Source: Bacillus ndiopicus
GTDB taxonomy: Bacteria; Bacillota; Bacilli; Bacillales_A; Planococcaceae
Direction: 5' to 3'
Assembly (NCBI RefSeq): GCF_000612805.1
Contig: NZ_HG964403.1
Location: forward strand, 1-64,000
DNA length: 64,000 bases
In this document: piece by piece, positions 39,726-49,523 of the stretch
Layout: the number at the start of each line of letters is the position of its first letter
How positions within the stretch are numbered: the stretch's first letter is position 1
Made by a program: the position numbers and the translations under genes
Notes under the pieces: model-generated
Databases searched by the model: none
What the model saw: only the letters and a program-made list of their open reading frames with translations
Told to the model about the DNA's origin: nothing

Positions 39726-40900
39726 TGCCCCAAAGTTTTAACCATATATTCTAGTAATTCTGAGGTAGTAACCAATTTTTCTCCTCCGCCTTGTGCAAGC
39801 GCATCGCTACCGCCACCTTTGCCATTTACAATAGATAAAGTGGCTGCCGCCAAATTTTTCATGCTGACAGTGACATTTTGACCGCGTGCCGCCACAAATT
39901 GCAGCTTGTCATCGTTGCTTGCAACGAGAAGGGCAATGACTTCAGCATCTTGTTGGGTAATGCAACGACCTAGCTTTTGCAATGTTTGAATTGGGCGATT
40001 TTCAAATTGTGCAGCGACAACATGCTGCTGTGCGTCTGCTAATAATTCTTGTGCCTCATATTGTAATAAAGCCTCTTGTGCCTCTGCTAAATTTCTATCA
40101 GTTACTTTCGCGCTATCCATTATTTTTTTCAATGCAATGGCAGACTGCTCCTCCGGTACGCTTAATTGCCTTGCAACATCTGTAAGAACAGCCTTCCGCA
40201 TTGCAAGCTCCTGTAACACACGCACACCGCAAACGAAATAAACACGAATTTGCTTTTTCATTTTTTCGGTCGACATAATTTTTAACATACTAACTTGCCC
40301 TGTTGATGTAGGATGCGTGCCACCACAGCCGTTATAATCGTAGTCTGGAATAATAACGAGGCGAATATCTTCATCGACCGCTACATCTTTCCGTAAATTG
40401 TACTGTTCTAATTCATTCTTCGTTACCCATTTCGTTTCAATTGGGCGATTTTCTAAAATAATTTCATTGGCACGTGCCTCTGCCTGCTGTAGTTGCTCTT
40501 GTGAGATTTCCTCTGTGTCGATATCAATCGATACAAGACCTGCTCCTAAATGGAAGCTTGTCGTCGCATAATCGAATAATTCGACAAAGGCCGCTGTTAA
40601 AATATGTTGACCTGTATGCTGCTGCATATGGTCAAAGCGACGCTGCCAATTAAGCTTACCAGTTACCTCCCCTAAAGATAGCTGTCCATTAATATAGTGA
40701 CGAATTTCTCCATCAACCTTCTCAACATCGTTAACTTCTACATCGTCAAGCCAACCCGTGTCATGGGGCTGCCCGCCACCTGTCGGATAAAAGGCTGTAT
40801 TTGAAAGCACGACGTAATCACGACCATCATTGCCAATATGTAAAACCTGCGCTGAAAACTCTTGTATTGTCGAATCGACATAATATAGTAAATTTTCCAT
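39722..40900 (-). CDS. Alanyl-tRNA editing protein, long AlaX type with DHHA1 domain
   Basis: This 392-aa protein deacylates mischarged (Ser/Gly-) tRNA-Ala. The zinc site of the editing domain is visible as HMQQH (His91, His95) and CGGTH (Cys192, His196). The N-terminal TAFYPTGGGQPHDTG is typical, and the C-terminal ~110 residues, with NGKGGGSDALAQGGG, form a DHHA1 domain. No aminoacylation domain is present, so it is a free-standing editor. AAAGGAGATG precedes the ATG at 40900. Confidence 0.93.
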   Translation of the reverse strand: MENLLYYVDSTIQEFSAQVLHIGNDGRDYVVLSNTAFYPTGGGQPHDTGWLDDVEVNDVEKVDGEIRHYINGQLSLGEVTGKLNWQRRFDHMQQHTGQHILTAAFVELFDYATTSFHLGAGLVSIDIDTEEISQEQLQQAEARANEIILENRPIETKWVTKNELEQYNLRKDVAVDEDIRLVIIPDYDYNGCGGTHPTSTGQVSMLKIMSTEKMKKQIRVYFVCGVRVLQELAMRKAVLTDVARQLSVPEEQSAIALKKIMDSAKVTDRNLAEAQEALLQYEAQELLADAQQHVVAAQFENRPIQTLQKLGRCITQQDAEVIALLVASNDDKLQFVAARGQNVTVSMKNLAAATLSIVNGKGGGSDALAQGGGEKLVTTSELLEYMVKTLGQ

Positions 40901-41022
40901 TTTCCCATCTCCTTTGCATTCTATTTTGGCATATGACTTACAAGCTGTCATCTAGTTGACGCATAGTAAATTTACGTTATCATTAATAAGACGACATATA
41001 TTTCGCAAAGGGAGCGAGCAAA

Positions 41023-41313
41023 TTGAATATTACACAATTTTCGATTGAAGAAATTAAGGACCCGACAAATATTATTGAAGGCAAGCGCTATGAATTTTTG
41101 TTAGATGTAGAAATTGATGAGGAAGATGAACTATACTCTGAGGCAGGCATTGAGGTACGCGTGTTAATCGGTCATCATAATGATGACGTGCGTATTTTAA
41201 ACTACTTCATTATCGATAAGGCGGAAAATGAGTATTTAGATTTCGCGTTAGAGGATGATGAGGAAGCGATGATTTTAGCGTTTTGCAAGGAGCAGCTTAC
41301 AACGGAACAGTAA
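41023..41313 (+). CDS. DUF6509-like small acidic protein
   Basis: This 96-aa acidic protein begins MNITQFSIEEIKDPTNIIEG and continues with RYEFLLDVEIDEEDELYSE, which fits a conserved Bacillales family of unknown function. It has no membrane segment. The TTG start has AAAGGGAG upstream. It is divergent from the alaX-like gene and followed by two hairpins. Confidence 0.75.
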   Translation: MNITQFSIEEIKDPTNIIEGKRYEFLLDVEIDEEDELYSEAGIEVRVLIGHHNDDVRILNYFIIDKAENEYLDFALEDDEEAMILAFCKEQLTTEQ

Positions 41314-41378
41314 GCTTTAAGCAGAGTGGCAATATATTTTTATTAAAAGTGAAGTTATTTTCTATTTAATAGCTTTTT

Positions 41379-41417
41379 AGCAGAATTAGTTGAAGGACTA
41401 ATTCTGCTTTTATTTTT
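41379..41417 (+). terminator. Terminator of the DUF6509-like gene
   Basis: AGCAGAATTAGT and ACTAATTCTGCT form a perfect 12-bp stem followed by TTTATTTTTA. Confidence 0.88.
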
Positions 41418-41482
41418 ATCTTGATGTAGATTTTTAATAAAGCTGGATTAAAAGTAAGTTGCAAACGCTGATTTTATACAGA

Positions 41483-41533
41483 AAGAAACCAACTGTTTTG
41501 AAACAAAGTTTGATCAAAACAGTTGGTTCTTTA
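41483..41533. terminator. Second hairpin in the same intergenic region
   Basis: AACCAACTGTTTTGA pairs perfectly with TCAAAACAGTTGGTT, flanked by AAAGAA and TTCTTTATTT. It may be a bidirectional terminator left from a lost gene. The rest of 41418-41718 shows only AT-rich sequence and the upstream signals of the VanZ-like gene. Confidence 0.7.
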
Positions 41534-41718
41534 TTTATCTAGTTTGGTTATTTCGGGATGCGAATATTCAATTAAAGCCTCCGTTAGTCGAATAACAACC
41601 ATTATTAAATACTTAATAACTAAACATACTTCATAAAATCTTAAGTTTTATAATTAAAAAACCTTAAGAACTTCTTGCTACAATGAACAAGTCAAATTAT
41701 TTAGGAGGTTACGTTACA

Positions 41719-43128
41719 ATGGATTTAATTAGTATAGTATCTGGTCTTTTACCATATGTAAAATATTCCATTTCCATCATCGCAATCTTGATTATTGGAT
41801 ATTTTATATATAGAAAATTTTATCAGGGAAAGTATCCAATACGTCTTTCTAAATTTGTTTTTATCACTTTACTTATTTGTTGGTTCATTGTTGTATTTGG
41901 AATCACTACTCTCAGTAGAGGGGCACATTATACAGAACAGATTAATTTCAGTCTATTCACCAGTTATGTGAATGCATGGAACAAGTGGTCACTGATTGAA
42001 TTTCAATTAATCATCTTTAATATGTTAATGTTTGTACCTTTAGGTGTGCTATTACCGTTGATTCATCATAAAAACGAATCATTTTGGCGTGTACTCGTCA
42101 TATCAATTACTTTCACGTCTTGTATTGAAATTTCCCAATTGATTACAGGTAAAGGGATTTTTGAATTAGACGACCTTTTACATAATACCATTGGGAGTTT
42201 AGCTGGGTACTTTATCGTGATGGTATTCATTTTATGGACCGAACAACGAAAGTTAACATTCAAACCGATTGTGAAAGCTATTTCTATTCCACTAGTTTTT
42301 ATTGCGTTATTTAGCGTAGCAAATGTGGTGTATAGTGCACAAGAATTTGGGAATCTGCCATTCAAACCTGCACAAAAACAAAATATGGAACATATACAGG
42401 TGCAACTTGAAACGGAACTTTCCAATAAATCACTTAACGCATGTGTTTATTACAATAAAGATGTGAATGATATAAAGAGAGGAAAATTAATTGCCCAATC
42501 CATTGCTAAACAATTTAATTTGAAACAACAAGGTGGCATGCGGATTGAAGTGGATAATCGTATATTTACATTTCAAGACGATGAAGGCAGTGTCTATTAT
42601 TTAACTTATTTCATGTTAAATGGTTCTTGGTCCTTATCATTCGATAATATAAATGATGCCCCTCTAAAAGTTGATATTAAACAGCAAAAGCAGCTTTTAG
42701 AAGATTGGTTAAAAAATGAAGGATTATTACCTAATAACGCTATCTATCAGCAGCAAGATGAGCGTACAATTCGTTGGGATTTAGCTGAACCAGAGAATTT
42801 ACAATCCACATGTGAAAATTTCTCTAAAGGTCTGGTTATGATTAGTCTTTTTAATCAGCAAGTACCCGATATATTATTTGACATCAGTGACAATGAAATG
42901 GTTGCGAAAAAGCAATTAATTTCACAACAGCAAGCTTATAATGTATTGGTAAACGGAGAGTTTAGCACGTACAGTCCTTTACAAAAAGGTGATACATTAA
43001 CGATAACGAATGTTCGCTTAACTTATACTTATGATACAAAAGGTTATTATCAGCCTGTATATGTATTTACATGCATTGTAAATGATTCAGACTATCTAAT
43101 TGAAGTTTTAATATCAGCTATTCAGTAA
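41719..43128 (+). CDS. VanZ-like membrane protein with a large C-terminal domain
   Basis: This 469-aa protein has about five hydrophobic segments in residues ~1-205. They contain the VanZ pattern: GITTLSRG, IFNMLMFVPLGVLLPLI (near residue 110) and FELDDLLHNTIGSLAGYFIV (near residue 156). The remaining ~260 residues are soluble and presumably extracytoplasmic; I do not recognise them. Typical VanZ proteins are only 150-200 aa, so this is an extended form. The ATG at 41719 is preferred over 41683 because TTAGGAGGTT lies 9 nt upstream. Confidence 0.82.
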   Translation: MDLISIVSGLLPYVKYSISIIAILIIGYFIYRKFYQGKYPIRLSKFVFITLLICWFIVVFGITTLSRGAHYTEQINFSLFTSYVNAWNKWSLIEFQLIIFNMLMFVPLGVLLPLIHHKNESFWRVLVISITFTSCIEISQLITGKGIFELDDLLHNTIGSLAGYFIVMVFILWTEQRKLTFKPIVKAISIPLVFIALFSVANVVYSAQEFGNLPFKPAQKQNMEHIQVQLETELSNKSLNACVYYNKDVNDIKRGKLIAQSIAKQFNLKQQGGMRIEVDNRIFTFQDDEGSVYYLTYFMLNGSWSLSFDNINDAPLKVDIKQQKQLLEDWLKNEGLLPNNAIYQQQDERTIRWDLAEPENLQSTCENFSKGLVMISLFNQQVPDILFDISDNEMVAKKQLISQQQAYNVLVNGEFSTYSPLQKGDTLTITNVRLTYTYDTKGYYQPVYVFTCIVNDSDYLIEVLISAIQ

Positions 43129-43145
43129 ATAAAAAACTGAACTTG

Positions 43146-43189
43146 CCCGAATAATGGACACTAAAAAAGTGTAGCTATTCGGGTTTTTT
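43146..43189 (+). terminator. Terminator of the VanZ-like gene
   Basis: CCCGAATA pairs with TATTCGGG, with an inner ACAC/GTGT stem, followed by TTTTTTG. Confidence 0.85.
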
Positions 43190-43623
43190 GTTCAATACTA
43201 GTCATTCAATGAAAGATATTTTTCTTTATATAATACTATTAGGTCAGTTTAAGAAATACGAATAATTCCCACTAACACCGTGGGAAGGTAGGTAATAGGA
43301 ATTTTGATTTCAAAAAATACCTATACTAACATTCTTCTTAGTCATTGTAGAGTGTTTAATCTTTTAACAAATGTAGATAAGAAAAATAATGAAAAAAAAA
43401 AGCACATCACTAAAATTTACATTTAGTGATGTGTATTTTTATTAAATGTGTAACATTGTAAGTAAAACACTACTAAAAAAGACTTAATGTACAATTACTT
43501 GTACGTAATCTTACAGAGTAGCCACTCTGCTTTTTTAAGGTTTTTGTAAGCTTGCCATTAAATACACGTAAGGTGGATAAATTATATTTAGAGCATGTTA
43601 TTTAAAGAAGGAGCTGTTCATAA
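43190..43623. other. Intergenic region with two further hairpins
   Basis: No gene is supported here. Hairpins occur at 43403-43433 (CACATCACTAAA with TTTAGTGATGTG, then TATTTTT) and at 43514-43536 (CAGAGT with ACTCTG, then CTTTTTT). They look like terminators without an adjacent gene, as if genes had been lost between them. Confidence 0.5.
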
Positions 43624-44676
43624 ATGAATACATCTGTGACACCGAAGGAAAGGATTCAATCCCTTGATATTATTCGGGGCTTTGCCTTGTTTGGGATTTT
43701 ATTTATTAATATTGCGGCCTACCAAGTAATAATTGAAGGTGGACCAATGGCTGATTACACTGGCATTAATAAAACGATTGATTCGTTAATAAATGTTTTT
43801 GTTGAAAAGAAATTTTTCTCTATGTTTTCATTCTTGTTTGGGGTAGGTTTTTACATTTTTGCTTCGCGAGCTGAAGCGCGTGGAGATAAGCCGAGATGGC
43901 GCTTTGCTAGAAGATTATTAGCGTTATTATTAATTGGGATTGTCCATGTTTTTATTTTCTGGGGTTCAATTTTAGTTTTTTATGCAGTGATTGGCTTTTT
44001 ATTAATTCCATTTTATAAAGCAAGCCTAAGAACAATTCGCAATTGGCTGCTTGGATTAATTAGCATCCACCTTATTGCGACGGTATTGCCGCTTATTGTA
44101 CCTGCTACAGATTCAAATTTGACAAGCTTTTTTAGCAATGATTTAACACTCGTATTTATTATGTTTTTATCAGGCTTCTATGTATCCAAAGCGGGCTGGA
44201 TTCAAAATGTAAAAGAAGTGAAGCAATTAAAAACGTTATTTATCATGCTACTACCATTTGCAATTGGGAGTATGCTGTGGATTTGGTTTGCATCGGAAGG
44301 TAATAATGACCAAGTAATGAAGATTATGACGTTAGGCACAGTGCCGATTACGTACTGCTATTTAATTATGTTATTTTGGATTTTCTCAAATACAACTGCT
44401 GTCAAGCTGTGTCAGCCTGTTGCGAAAGTTGGGCGCATGGCATTAACAAACTATATTGCACAAAGCTTCATTGGCTTAGCGATTATCTCAGCAATGGGTC
44501 TTGAGGTTGTCAATTCAAAGGATGTTGTAATTATTGCACCAACCATCTTTATTATTCAAATTGTGTTTAGTGTAGTTTATTTTAAATTTTTCAAGATGGG
44601 GCCAATGGAAAAACTATGGCGCTGGATGACGGGGAAACCAAAAGAAACAAAAGTGCTAGGCACACAAACAAATTAG
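43624..44676 (+). CDS. DUF418 (YeiB-like) membrane protein
   Basis: This 350-aa polytopic protein has about nine hydrophobic segments. The opening ERIQSLDIIRGFALFGILFI and the pair KKFFSMFSFLFGVGFYIF are the family hallmarks. The C-terminal DUF418 domain has VGRMALTNYIAQSFIG near residue 275. The role is not established; related acyltransferase-3 folds suggest envelope modification. AAGGAG lies upstream. It precedes the CoA-disulfide reductase gene by 50 bp and may be co-transcribed with it. Confidence 0.9.
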   Translation: MNTSVTPKERIQSLDIIRGFALFGILFINIAAYQVIIEGGPMADYTGINKTIDSLINVFVEKKFFSMFSFLFGVGFYIFASRAEARGDKPRWRFARRLLALLLIGIVHVFIFWGSILVFYAVIGFLLIPFYKASLRTIRNWLLGLISIHLIATVLPLIVPATDSNLTSFFSNDLTLVFIMFLSGFYVSKAGWIQNVKEVKQLKTLFIMLLPFAIGSMLWIWFASEGNNDQVMKIMTLGTVPITYCYLIMLFWIFSNTTAVKLCQPVAKVGRMALTNYIAQSFIGLAIISAMGLEVVNSKDVVIIAPTIFIIQIVFSVVYFKFFKMGPMEKLWRWMTGKPKETKVLGTQTN

Positions 44677-44726
44677 AAACAAGTTAATCGCAATTCGGGT
44701 ATTATAAAGTAAAGGGAGTGATTGCG

Positions 44727-46037
44727 ATGAAATATGTCATTATAGGTGGGGATGCTGCTGGTATGAGTGCAGCGATGGAAATTTTGCGGAATGTGGATGA
44801 GGCAGAAATTACTACACTTGAGCGTGGAGAAATTTATTCATATGGGCAATGTGGGTTGCCCTATGTAATTGATGGGCGTATTTCTTCGCCAGACAATTTA
44901 ATTGCACGTTCGGCGCTAGAGTTTCGTAAACGGGGAATTGATGCACGCATCCAGCATGAAGTGCAGGAAATTGATTTTGATGCACAGATTGTGAAGGGGG
45001 TATATCAAGAGGAGCCGTTTGCAGTACCGTATGATAAATTGTTAATTGCTACAGGTGCTAGCCCTACTATGCCCAATTGGGAAGGTAAATATTTGGCAAA
45101 TATTCATACAGTGAAAACAATTCCACAGATGAATACATTGCTTGAGAGCTTGAAAGATACGCGTCATGTCACGGTATTAGGAGCAGGCTATATCGCGCTT
45201 GAAGTAGTGGAGGCTATGAGAGCATGCAATTTGCAAGTTCGTCTAATTCATCGTGGCGGACAGTTAATGTCGCTTATTGATGAGCAGTTAGCTGAGCATG
45301 TGCTTGCCGAGGCTAAGAAAAATGGTGTTGAAGTGCTATTGAACGAGCATATTACGGGCTTTACTGGAAATGAAGCGGTTGAAGCTGTCGTGACGGAGCA
45401 AGGTAGCTACCCAACAGATCTTGTCATAGTTGCAACGGGTGTGCGTCCAAATACAGCATTTGCTGATAAACTGGAGCAATGGAAGAACGGTGCAATTATT
45501 GTTGATGAGCATATGCAAACATCGATACAGAATGTTTATGCTGCAGGGGATTGTGTAGCACATTTCAACTATGTAAAAGGTGAATATGATTATGTCGCGC
45601 TTGGTACAACAGCGAATAAGCAAGGGCGTATTGCAGGGCTTAATATGGCTGGCAAGACAACGCGCTTTAAAGGTGTAGCAGGCACAGCAATTTTAAAGTT
45701 TTTCGACTTAGCAATTGGTATGACAGGCATTACATCAAATGATGCAGACAAGCTTGGCATAGCGTATGATGTCTACACACATAAAGCAAATCATATTGCA
45801 GGCTATTATCCTGATGTACAGCCGATTTATTTGCGAATGGTAGTGCAACAAAATACGCAAAGGTTACTAGGCTTACAGGCAGTTGGTGCAGGAGTCGACA
45901 AACGCATTGATGTTTTTGCAACAGCATTAGCAGCAGGTATGACTTTGCCAGATTTATTGGATATTGATATTTCCTATTCACCTCCATTTAACGGGGTGTG
46001 GGACCCATTGCTTCAAATTGCGAAGCGTTATAGTTAA
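44727..46037 (+). CDS. cdr: CoA-disulfide reductase
   Basis: This 436-aa FAD/NAD(P)-dependent enzyme reduces CoA disulfide. The N-terminus is IIGGDAAGMSAAMEI (FAD dinucleotide fold). The single active-site cysteine lies in SYGQCGLPY (near residue 43), and VTVLGAGYIALEV is the second Rossmann motif near residue 150. ATGVRPN and YAAGDC are also present. No C-terminal rhodanese domain is present, unlike the CoADR-rhodanese fusions linked to sulfur. The start at 44727 has AAAGGGAG 8 nt upstream. Confidence 0.93.
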   Translation: MKYVIIGGDAAGMSAAMEILRNVDEAEITTLERGEIYSYGQCGLPYVIDGRISSPDNLIARSALEFRKRGIDARIQHEVQEIDFDAQIVKGVYQEEPFAVPYDKLLIATGASPTMPNWEGKYLANIHTVKTIPQMNTLLESLKDTRHVTVLGAGYIALEVVEAMRACNLQVRLIHRGGQLMSLIDEQLAEHVLAEAKKNGVEVLLNEHITGFTGNEAVEAVVTEQGSYPTDLVIVATGVRPNTAFADKLEQWKNGAIIVDEHMQTSIQNVYAAGDCVAHFNYVKGEYDYVALGTTANKQGRIAGLNMAGKTTRFKGVAGTAILKFFDLAIGMTGITSNDADKLGIAYDVYTHKANHIAGYYPDVQPIYLRMVVQQNTQRLLGLQAVGAGVDKRIDVFATALAAGMTLPDLLDIDISYSPPFNGVWDPLLQIAKRYS

Positions 46038-46061
46038 TAGAAAATCGATTTTCATACAACG

Positions 46062-46100
46062 AAAAAAGGATTGCCATGCGCAGGAGGCAATCCTTTTTTT
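46062..46100 (+). terminator. Terminator of the CoA-disulfide reductase gene
   Basis: AAAAAAGGATTGCC pairs with GGCAATCCTTTTTTT around a 10-nt loop. Confidence 0.93.
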
Positions 46101-46394
46101 GTTTTTCTGTTTTTATTAATGAGAGGTGTTTTCTCATGTCCAAATGGTTGGTTGCACTTGTATTTAAAATAGCGAGGCGATGCTATTTTGCGGAATGTAA
46201 ATACAACTGCAGGTGATTGGAACAGTTATAGCATAGCGCAATTTTATGCAAAATGGTGGATTTTCATCAAACCTTAAATGAATTGTAACGTTTGTTGTAG
46301 CATTGTTACAAAATTAAGGTTGTTGTAAGCTTTGCACAATTTTAGTGTAAGGCACACCTGTTAAAGTAAAGATATCAAAGCGGAGGTGCAAATG
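46101..46394. promoter_or_regulatory. Control region of the BceAB-YxeA operon
   Basis: About 290 bp. Near 46275-46332 there are repeated TTGTAAC/TTACA/TGTAA elements (for example TTACAAAATTAAGG, then TTGTTGTAAGC) of the kind used by BceR-type response regulators. The nearby response regulator at 50910 is a candidate binder. Confidence 0.5.
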
Positions 46395-47162
46395 ATGAAA
46401 CCAGTTTTACAAGTTGAAAATATAACAAAAGCATATGGCAAAGGAGCCAATATATATAAAGCATTAAATGGTGTAAGCTTCGAGGTGCATAAAGGTGAGT
46501 TCGTTGGTGTAATGGGACCGTCTGGCGCGGGGAAATCGACATTGCTGAATGTAATTGCAACAATTGATAGCGCGACAACAGGTTCGATTATTATTGATGA
46601 CACAAATATCGCCAATATGAAGGATGAGCAGCTTGCAGATTTTAGACGCGATAATTTAGGATTCATTTTTCAAGATTACAACTTGCTCGATTCGTTAACA
46701 GTGCGCGAAAATATAGTGCTTCCGTTAGCGATTGCGAAAAGGCCAGCAGCGGAAATTAACGAGCGCGTAGAAAGGATTGCAGAGCTATTTGGTATTGCAG
46801 ATTTGCTTGATAAATATCCATACCAAATCTCAGGGGGACAAAAGCAGCGTACAGCTTCATCACGAGCGCTTGTAACAGAACCAAAGCTATTATTTGCAGA
46901 TGAACCAACTGGAGCCTTGGATTCAAAATCGGCAACTGACTTATTAGAAAATCTTAGCGAGCTAAACGCTAAGCAGCAGTCAACGATTTTAATGGTAACG
47001 CATGATGCATATGCGGCGAGTTTTTGCCAGCGTATTCTTTTCATTCAAGATGGTCAGCTATCGAAGGAAATTTTCAGAGGCGAAGAAACACGTAAGCAAT
47101 TTTTCCAAACAATTTTACAGGAGCTTACGGTGATTGGCGGTGACGCAAATGACGTTATTTGA
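46395..47162 (+). CDS. Bacitracin-export-type ABC transporter ATPase, BceA-like
   Basis: This 255-aa ATPase has Walker A GPSGAGKST (near residues 38-46), IFQDYNLLDSLTVREN (Q loop), signature ISGGQKQR and Walker B LLFADEPTGALDSK, the usual MacB/LolD-type pattern. It partners with the BceB-like permease that overlaps its end by 14 bp. GGAGGTG precedes two in-frame ATGs; the second (46395) has better spacing. The pair is expected to protect against peptide antibiotics that bind cell-wall lipid intermediates. Confidence 0.93.
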   Translation: MKPVLQVENITKAYGKGANIYKALNGVSFEVHKGEFVGVMGPSGAGKSTLLNVIATIDSATTGSIIIDDTNIANMKDEQLADFRRDNLGFIFQDYNLLDSLTVRENIVLPLAIAKRPAAEINERVERIAELFGIADLLDKYPYQISGGQKQRTASSRALVTEPKLLFADEPTGALDSKSATDLLENLSELNAKQQSTILMVTHDAYAASFCQRILFIQDGQLSKEIFRGEETRKQFFQTILQELTVIGGDANDVI

Positions 47163-49005
47163 TTTAGCGCTAAAAAATATGCGACGCAATATGAAGAGCT
47201 ATGCATTGTATTTTGGCTCTGTCTTATTCAGTATCGTCATCTACTTTACGTTTGTCACACTGAAATATAGCGACGATATTAGCGCCTTAGCAGATTCATC
47301 GATGAAGGTACAAGGCATTATGAGTGCCTCGTCTGTCGTGCTATTAATTTTTGTAGCAATGTTTATTATTTATGCGAATTCATTTTTTATAAAAAAACGC
47401 AAGAAGGAAGTTGGGCTTTATTCACTGTTAGGTGTGCGTAAAAAGCAAATAGGCTTGTTGTTGTTTTTTGAAAATATCGTGCTCGGCATATTATCGTTGG
47501 TAATTGGGATTGTACTTGGCTTCTTATTATCAAAGGGCTTACTGACAATATTAGTGCGTTTAATGGGGCTTGATGCAGTAGCGAGCTTTACATTATCAAG
47601 TGAAGCGGTTATTAATACAACAATTGTTTTTATGATTGTTTTCTTATTCACATCATTGCAGGGCTACCGTGTTATTTATCAATTTAAGTTAATCGAATTA
47701 TTCCAAGCAGATAAAAAAGGAGAAAATTTACCAAGAGCAAAATGGTTTGCAACAATTGCAGGGGTTGCTTCATTAACATTTGGCTATTGGCTTGCATCAC
47801 AGGATTTGATGACTTCAGTAATGTGGAAAATACTTGGTATATCAACACCAATTGTTATTATTATAGCGACTGTTGCCGGGACATATTTATTATTCCATAG
47901 CGTACTAGTATTCGTGCTAACAAAGCTAAAAAATAATGAACGTTGGGCATGGCGTGGGCTTAATCTTTTAGGTGTTTCGCAGATTTTATACCGCATAAGA
48001 GGGAATGCGAAAACACTGACAACTATTGCTGTATTAAGTGCAACGACAATTACATCTGGTGGCGCAGTGTATGGGCTATATTATAATGCGGGTGAACAAA
48101 CACATCACTATTTACCAAATACATTTATGTGGGAAGGTAAAGAGGTTAATCTCACGTCAAAGGATGTCCTTTACAATGAAACGGTTCACGCTAAGCAGGC
48201 AGAGTTAGAGCTTGCTGGAACTACCTACCGTTACACATTTGTTGATGTCGATACGTATAACAAGCTTGCACAACTACAAGAGCGTGAGCAGCTAGCAGTA
48301 CAGAATGGGGAAGCAATTATGCTAGATCCATATTATGATGAACGCTTCTCAATAAACCACACTGGGCAAAAATTAGCTGTTGGAGATGTAGCTGTCAAGG
48401 TGAAAAACCTCCACGCAGAAAGCATTTTTAACGCAGATGTGATAGGGCAAACAATCATCGTTTCAGCATCGGATTATCAAGCATTAGCGGCTGAGCACAA
48501 CACATATCAATTAGTTGGGATGGACAATGATAAAAAACAAGTAGCGTCTTCTGATAAGCTACAGCAACAATTAGGCGATGTTTATTTATCAAGCTTCCCA
48601 GCAAGCTATAAATCATCAATTGAAGGTTTAGGCTCATTACTATTCGTTGGTAGTTTTTTAGGTTTAGTATTTTTAGTGGCAACAGGTAGTATTATCTACT
48701 TCAAAATTATGACAGAAGCTGAAGAAGACCGTGGTAAATATGAGATTTTGCATAAAGTTGGCGTAGGTCATAAAGAAATGAAAAAAACAATTCGCATGCA
48801 AATCGGCTTTATATTTGCAGCACCATTAGTAATGGGTATTTTGCATAGTGCCTTTGCCTTAAGTGCTTTCTCAGGCTTGATAGGCGCAAATATCTTAGTG
48901 CCAGTCATTATATGGATGGTCGTTTACATGGCAATTTACGCAGTAATTGGGTATTTAGCACACAAACAATTTTCACACACTTTACAATGGAGGGCTATAA
49001 AATGA
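47149..49005 (+). CDS. Bacitracin-export-type ABC transporter permease, BceB-like
   Basis: This 618-aa permease of the FtsX superfamily has ten predicted membrane segments. A large extracytoplasmic domain of about 200 residues (near 310-510) lies between segments 7 and 8, the hallmark of BceB proteins. It opens MTLFDLALKNMRRNMKSYAL. The ATG at 47149 has a GGCGGTG site inside the ATPase gene. The stop overlaps the yxeA start (ATGA). Confidence 0.93.
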   Translation: MTLFDLALKNMRRNMKSYALYFGSVLFSIVIYFTFVTLKYSDDISALADSSMKVQGIMSASSVVLLIFVAMFIIYANSFFIKKRKKEVGLYSLLGVRKKQIGLLLFFENIVLGILSLVIGIVLGFLLSKGLLTILVRLMGLDAVASFTLSSEAVINTTIVFMIVFLFTSLQGYRVIYQFKLIELFQADKKGENLPRAKWFATIAGVASLTFGYWLASQDLMTSVMWKILGISTPIVIIIATVAGTYLLFHSVLVFVLTKLKNNERWAWRGLNLLGVSQILYRIRGNAKTLTTIAVLSATTITSGGAVYGLYYNAGEQTHHYLPNTFMWEGKEVNLTSKDVLYNETVHAKQAELELAGTTYRYTFVDVDTYNKLAQLQEREQLAVQNGEAIMLDPYYDERFSINHTGQKLAVGDVAVKVKNLHAESIFNADVIGQTIIVSASDYQALAAEHNTYQLVGMDNDKKQVASSDKLQQQLGDVYLSSFPASYKSSIEGLGSLLFVGSFLGLVFLVATGSIIYFKIMTEAEEDRGKYEILHKVGVGHKEMKKTIRMQIGFIFAAPLVMGILHSAFALSAFSGLIGANILVPVIIWMVVYMAIYAVIGYLAHKQFSHTLQWRAIK

Positions 49006-49358
49006 AAAAGGTTTTTATCGTACTAGCATCACTTATCGCTGTTGTAATTGCAGGACTAGTTATTATTGCAACTGTTGATTTTAATCGCTTAGGGAAAAAT
49101 TATGTATACGTGCAAATCGCAGGTGATGGAGAAGTGGAGAAATATACAGCATCTAATGGCGAGGTGTTGGAAATGTATTGGTATAAACAGCCAGCTTATA
49201 AGGAAAATGGTGAAGCTATTAATGTTGAGTTTTCAGCAACCAAAAATTTACGCCACGATGCATATTTAAAGCTTTATGTGAAAAATGGCAATGAAGTAAC
49301 ATCATATGATGAAGTGACATTTGATGAGTTGCCAGAAAAAGTGAAAGAAAAACTATAA
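49002..49358 (+). CDS. yxeA: YxeA-family secreted/membrane-anchored protein (DUF1093)
   Basis: This 118-aa protein has an N-terminal hydrophobic segment (residues ~4-24) and the YxeA-type domain with YVQIAGDGEVEKY and NLRHDAYLKLYVKNGNEVTSYDEV. It starts within the overlapping ATGA of the permease gene, as yxeA follows the yxdLM transporter in B. subtilis. A regulatory or accessory role in peptide resistance is inferred from this context. Confidence 0.88.
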   Translation: MKKVFIVLASLIAVVIAGLVIIATVDFNRLGKNYVYVQIAGDGEVEKYTASNGEVLEMYWYKQPAYKENGEAINVEFSATKNLRHDAYLKLYVKNGNEVTSYDEVTFDELPEKVKEKL

Positions 49359-49366
49359 AATATAAA

Positions 49367-49419
49367 AAGGGCGTTCGAAAAAGCTAGCAGACATGCTGTT
49401 TTTCGGATAGCCCTTTTTG
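49367..49419. terminator. Terminator between the yxeA-type gene and the histidine kinase gene
   Basis: AAAGGGCGTTCGAAAAAGC pairs with the GCTGTTTTTCGGATAGCCC side, followed by TTTTTGT. It is a diverged relative of the hairpins at 2452 and 26149 (shared CGAAAA/TTTTCGG core). 49420-49523 shows nothing further. Confidence 0.85.
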
Positions 49420-49523
49420 TGAGTAGAAAGTCCTAGTTCGCCCGTCGAAATGTGAGAGGAGGTTAAACTAGGGAGATATTTTGTTATTCAGAACTAACTA
49501 CGGTTTGCTGAACAATGCCTTTT

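Noticed and set aside
41314-41718. Small RNA gene between two hairpins
   Set aside because: Both hairpins look like ordinary terminators and no promoter of good quality was seen between them.
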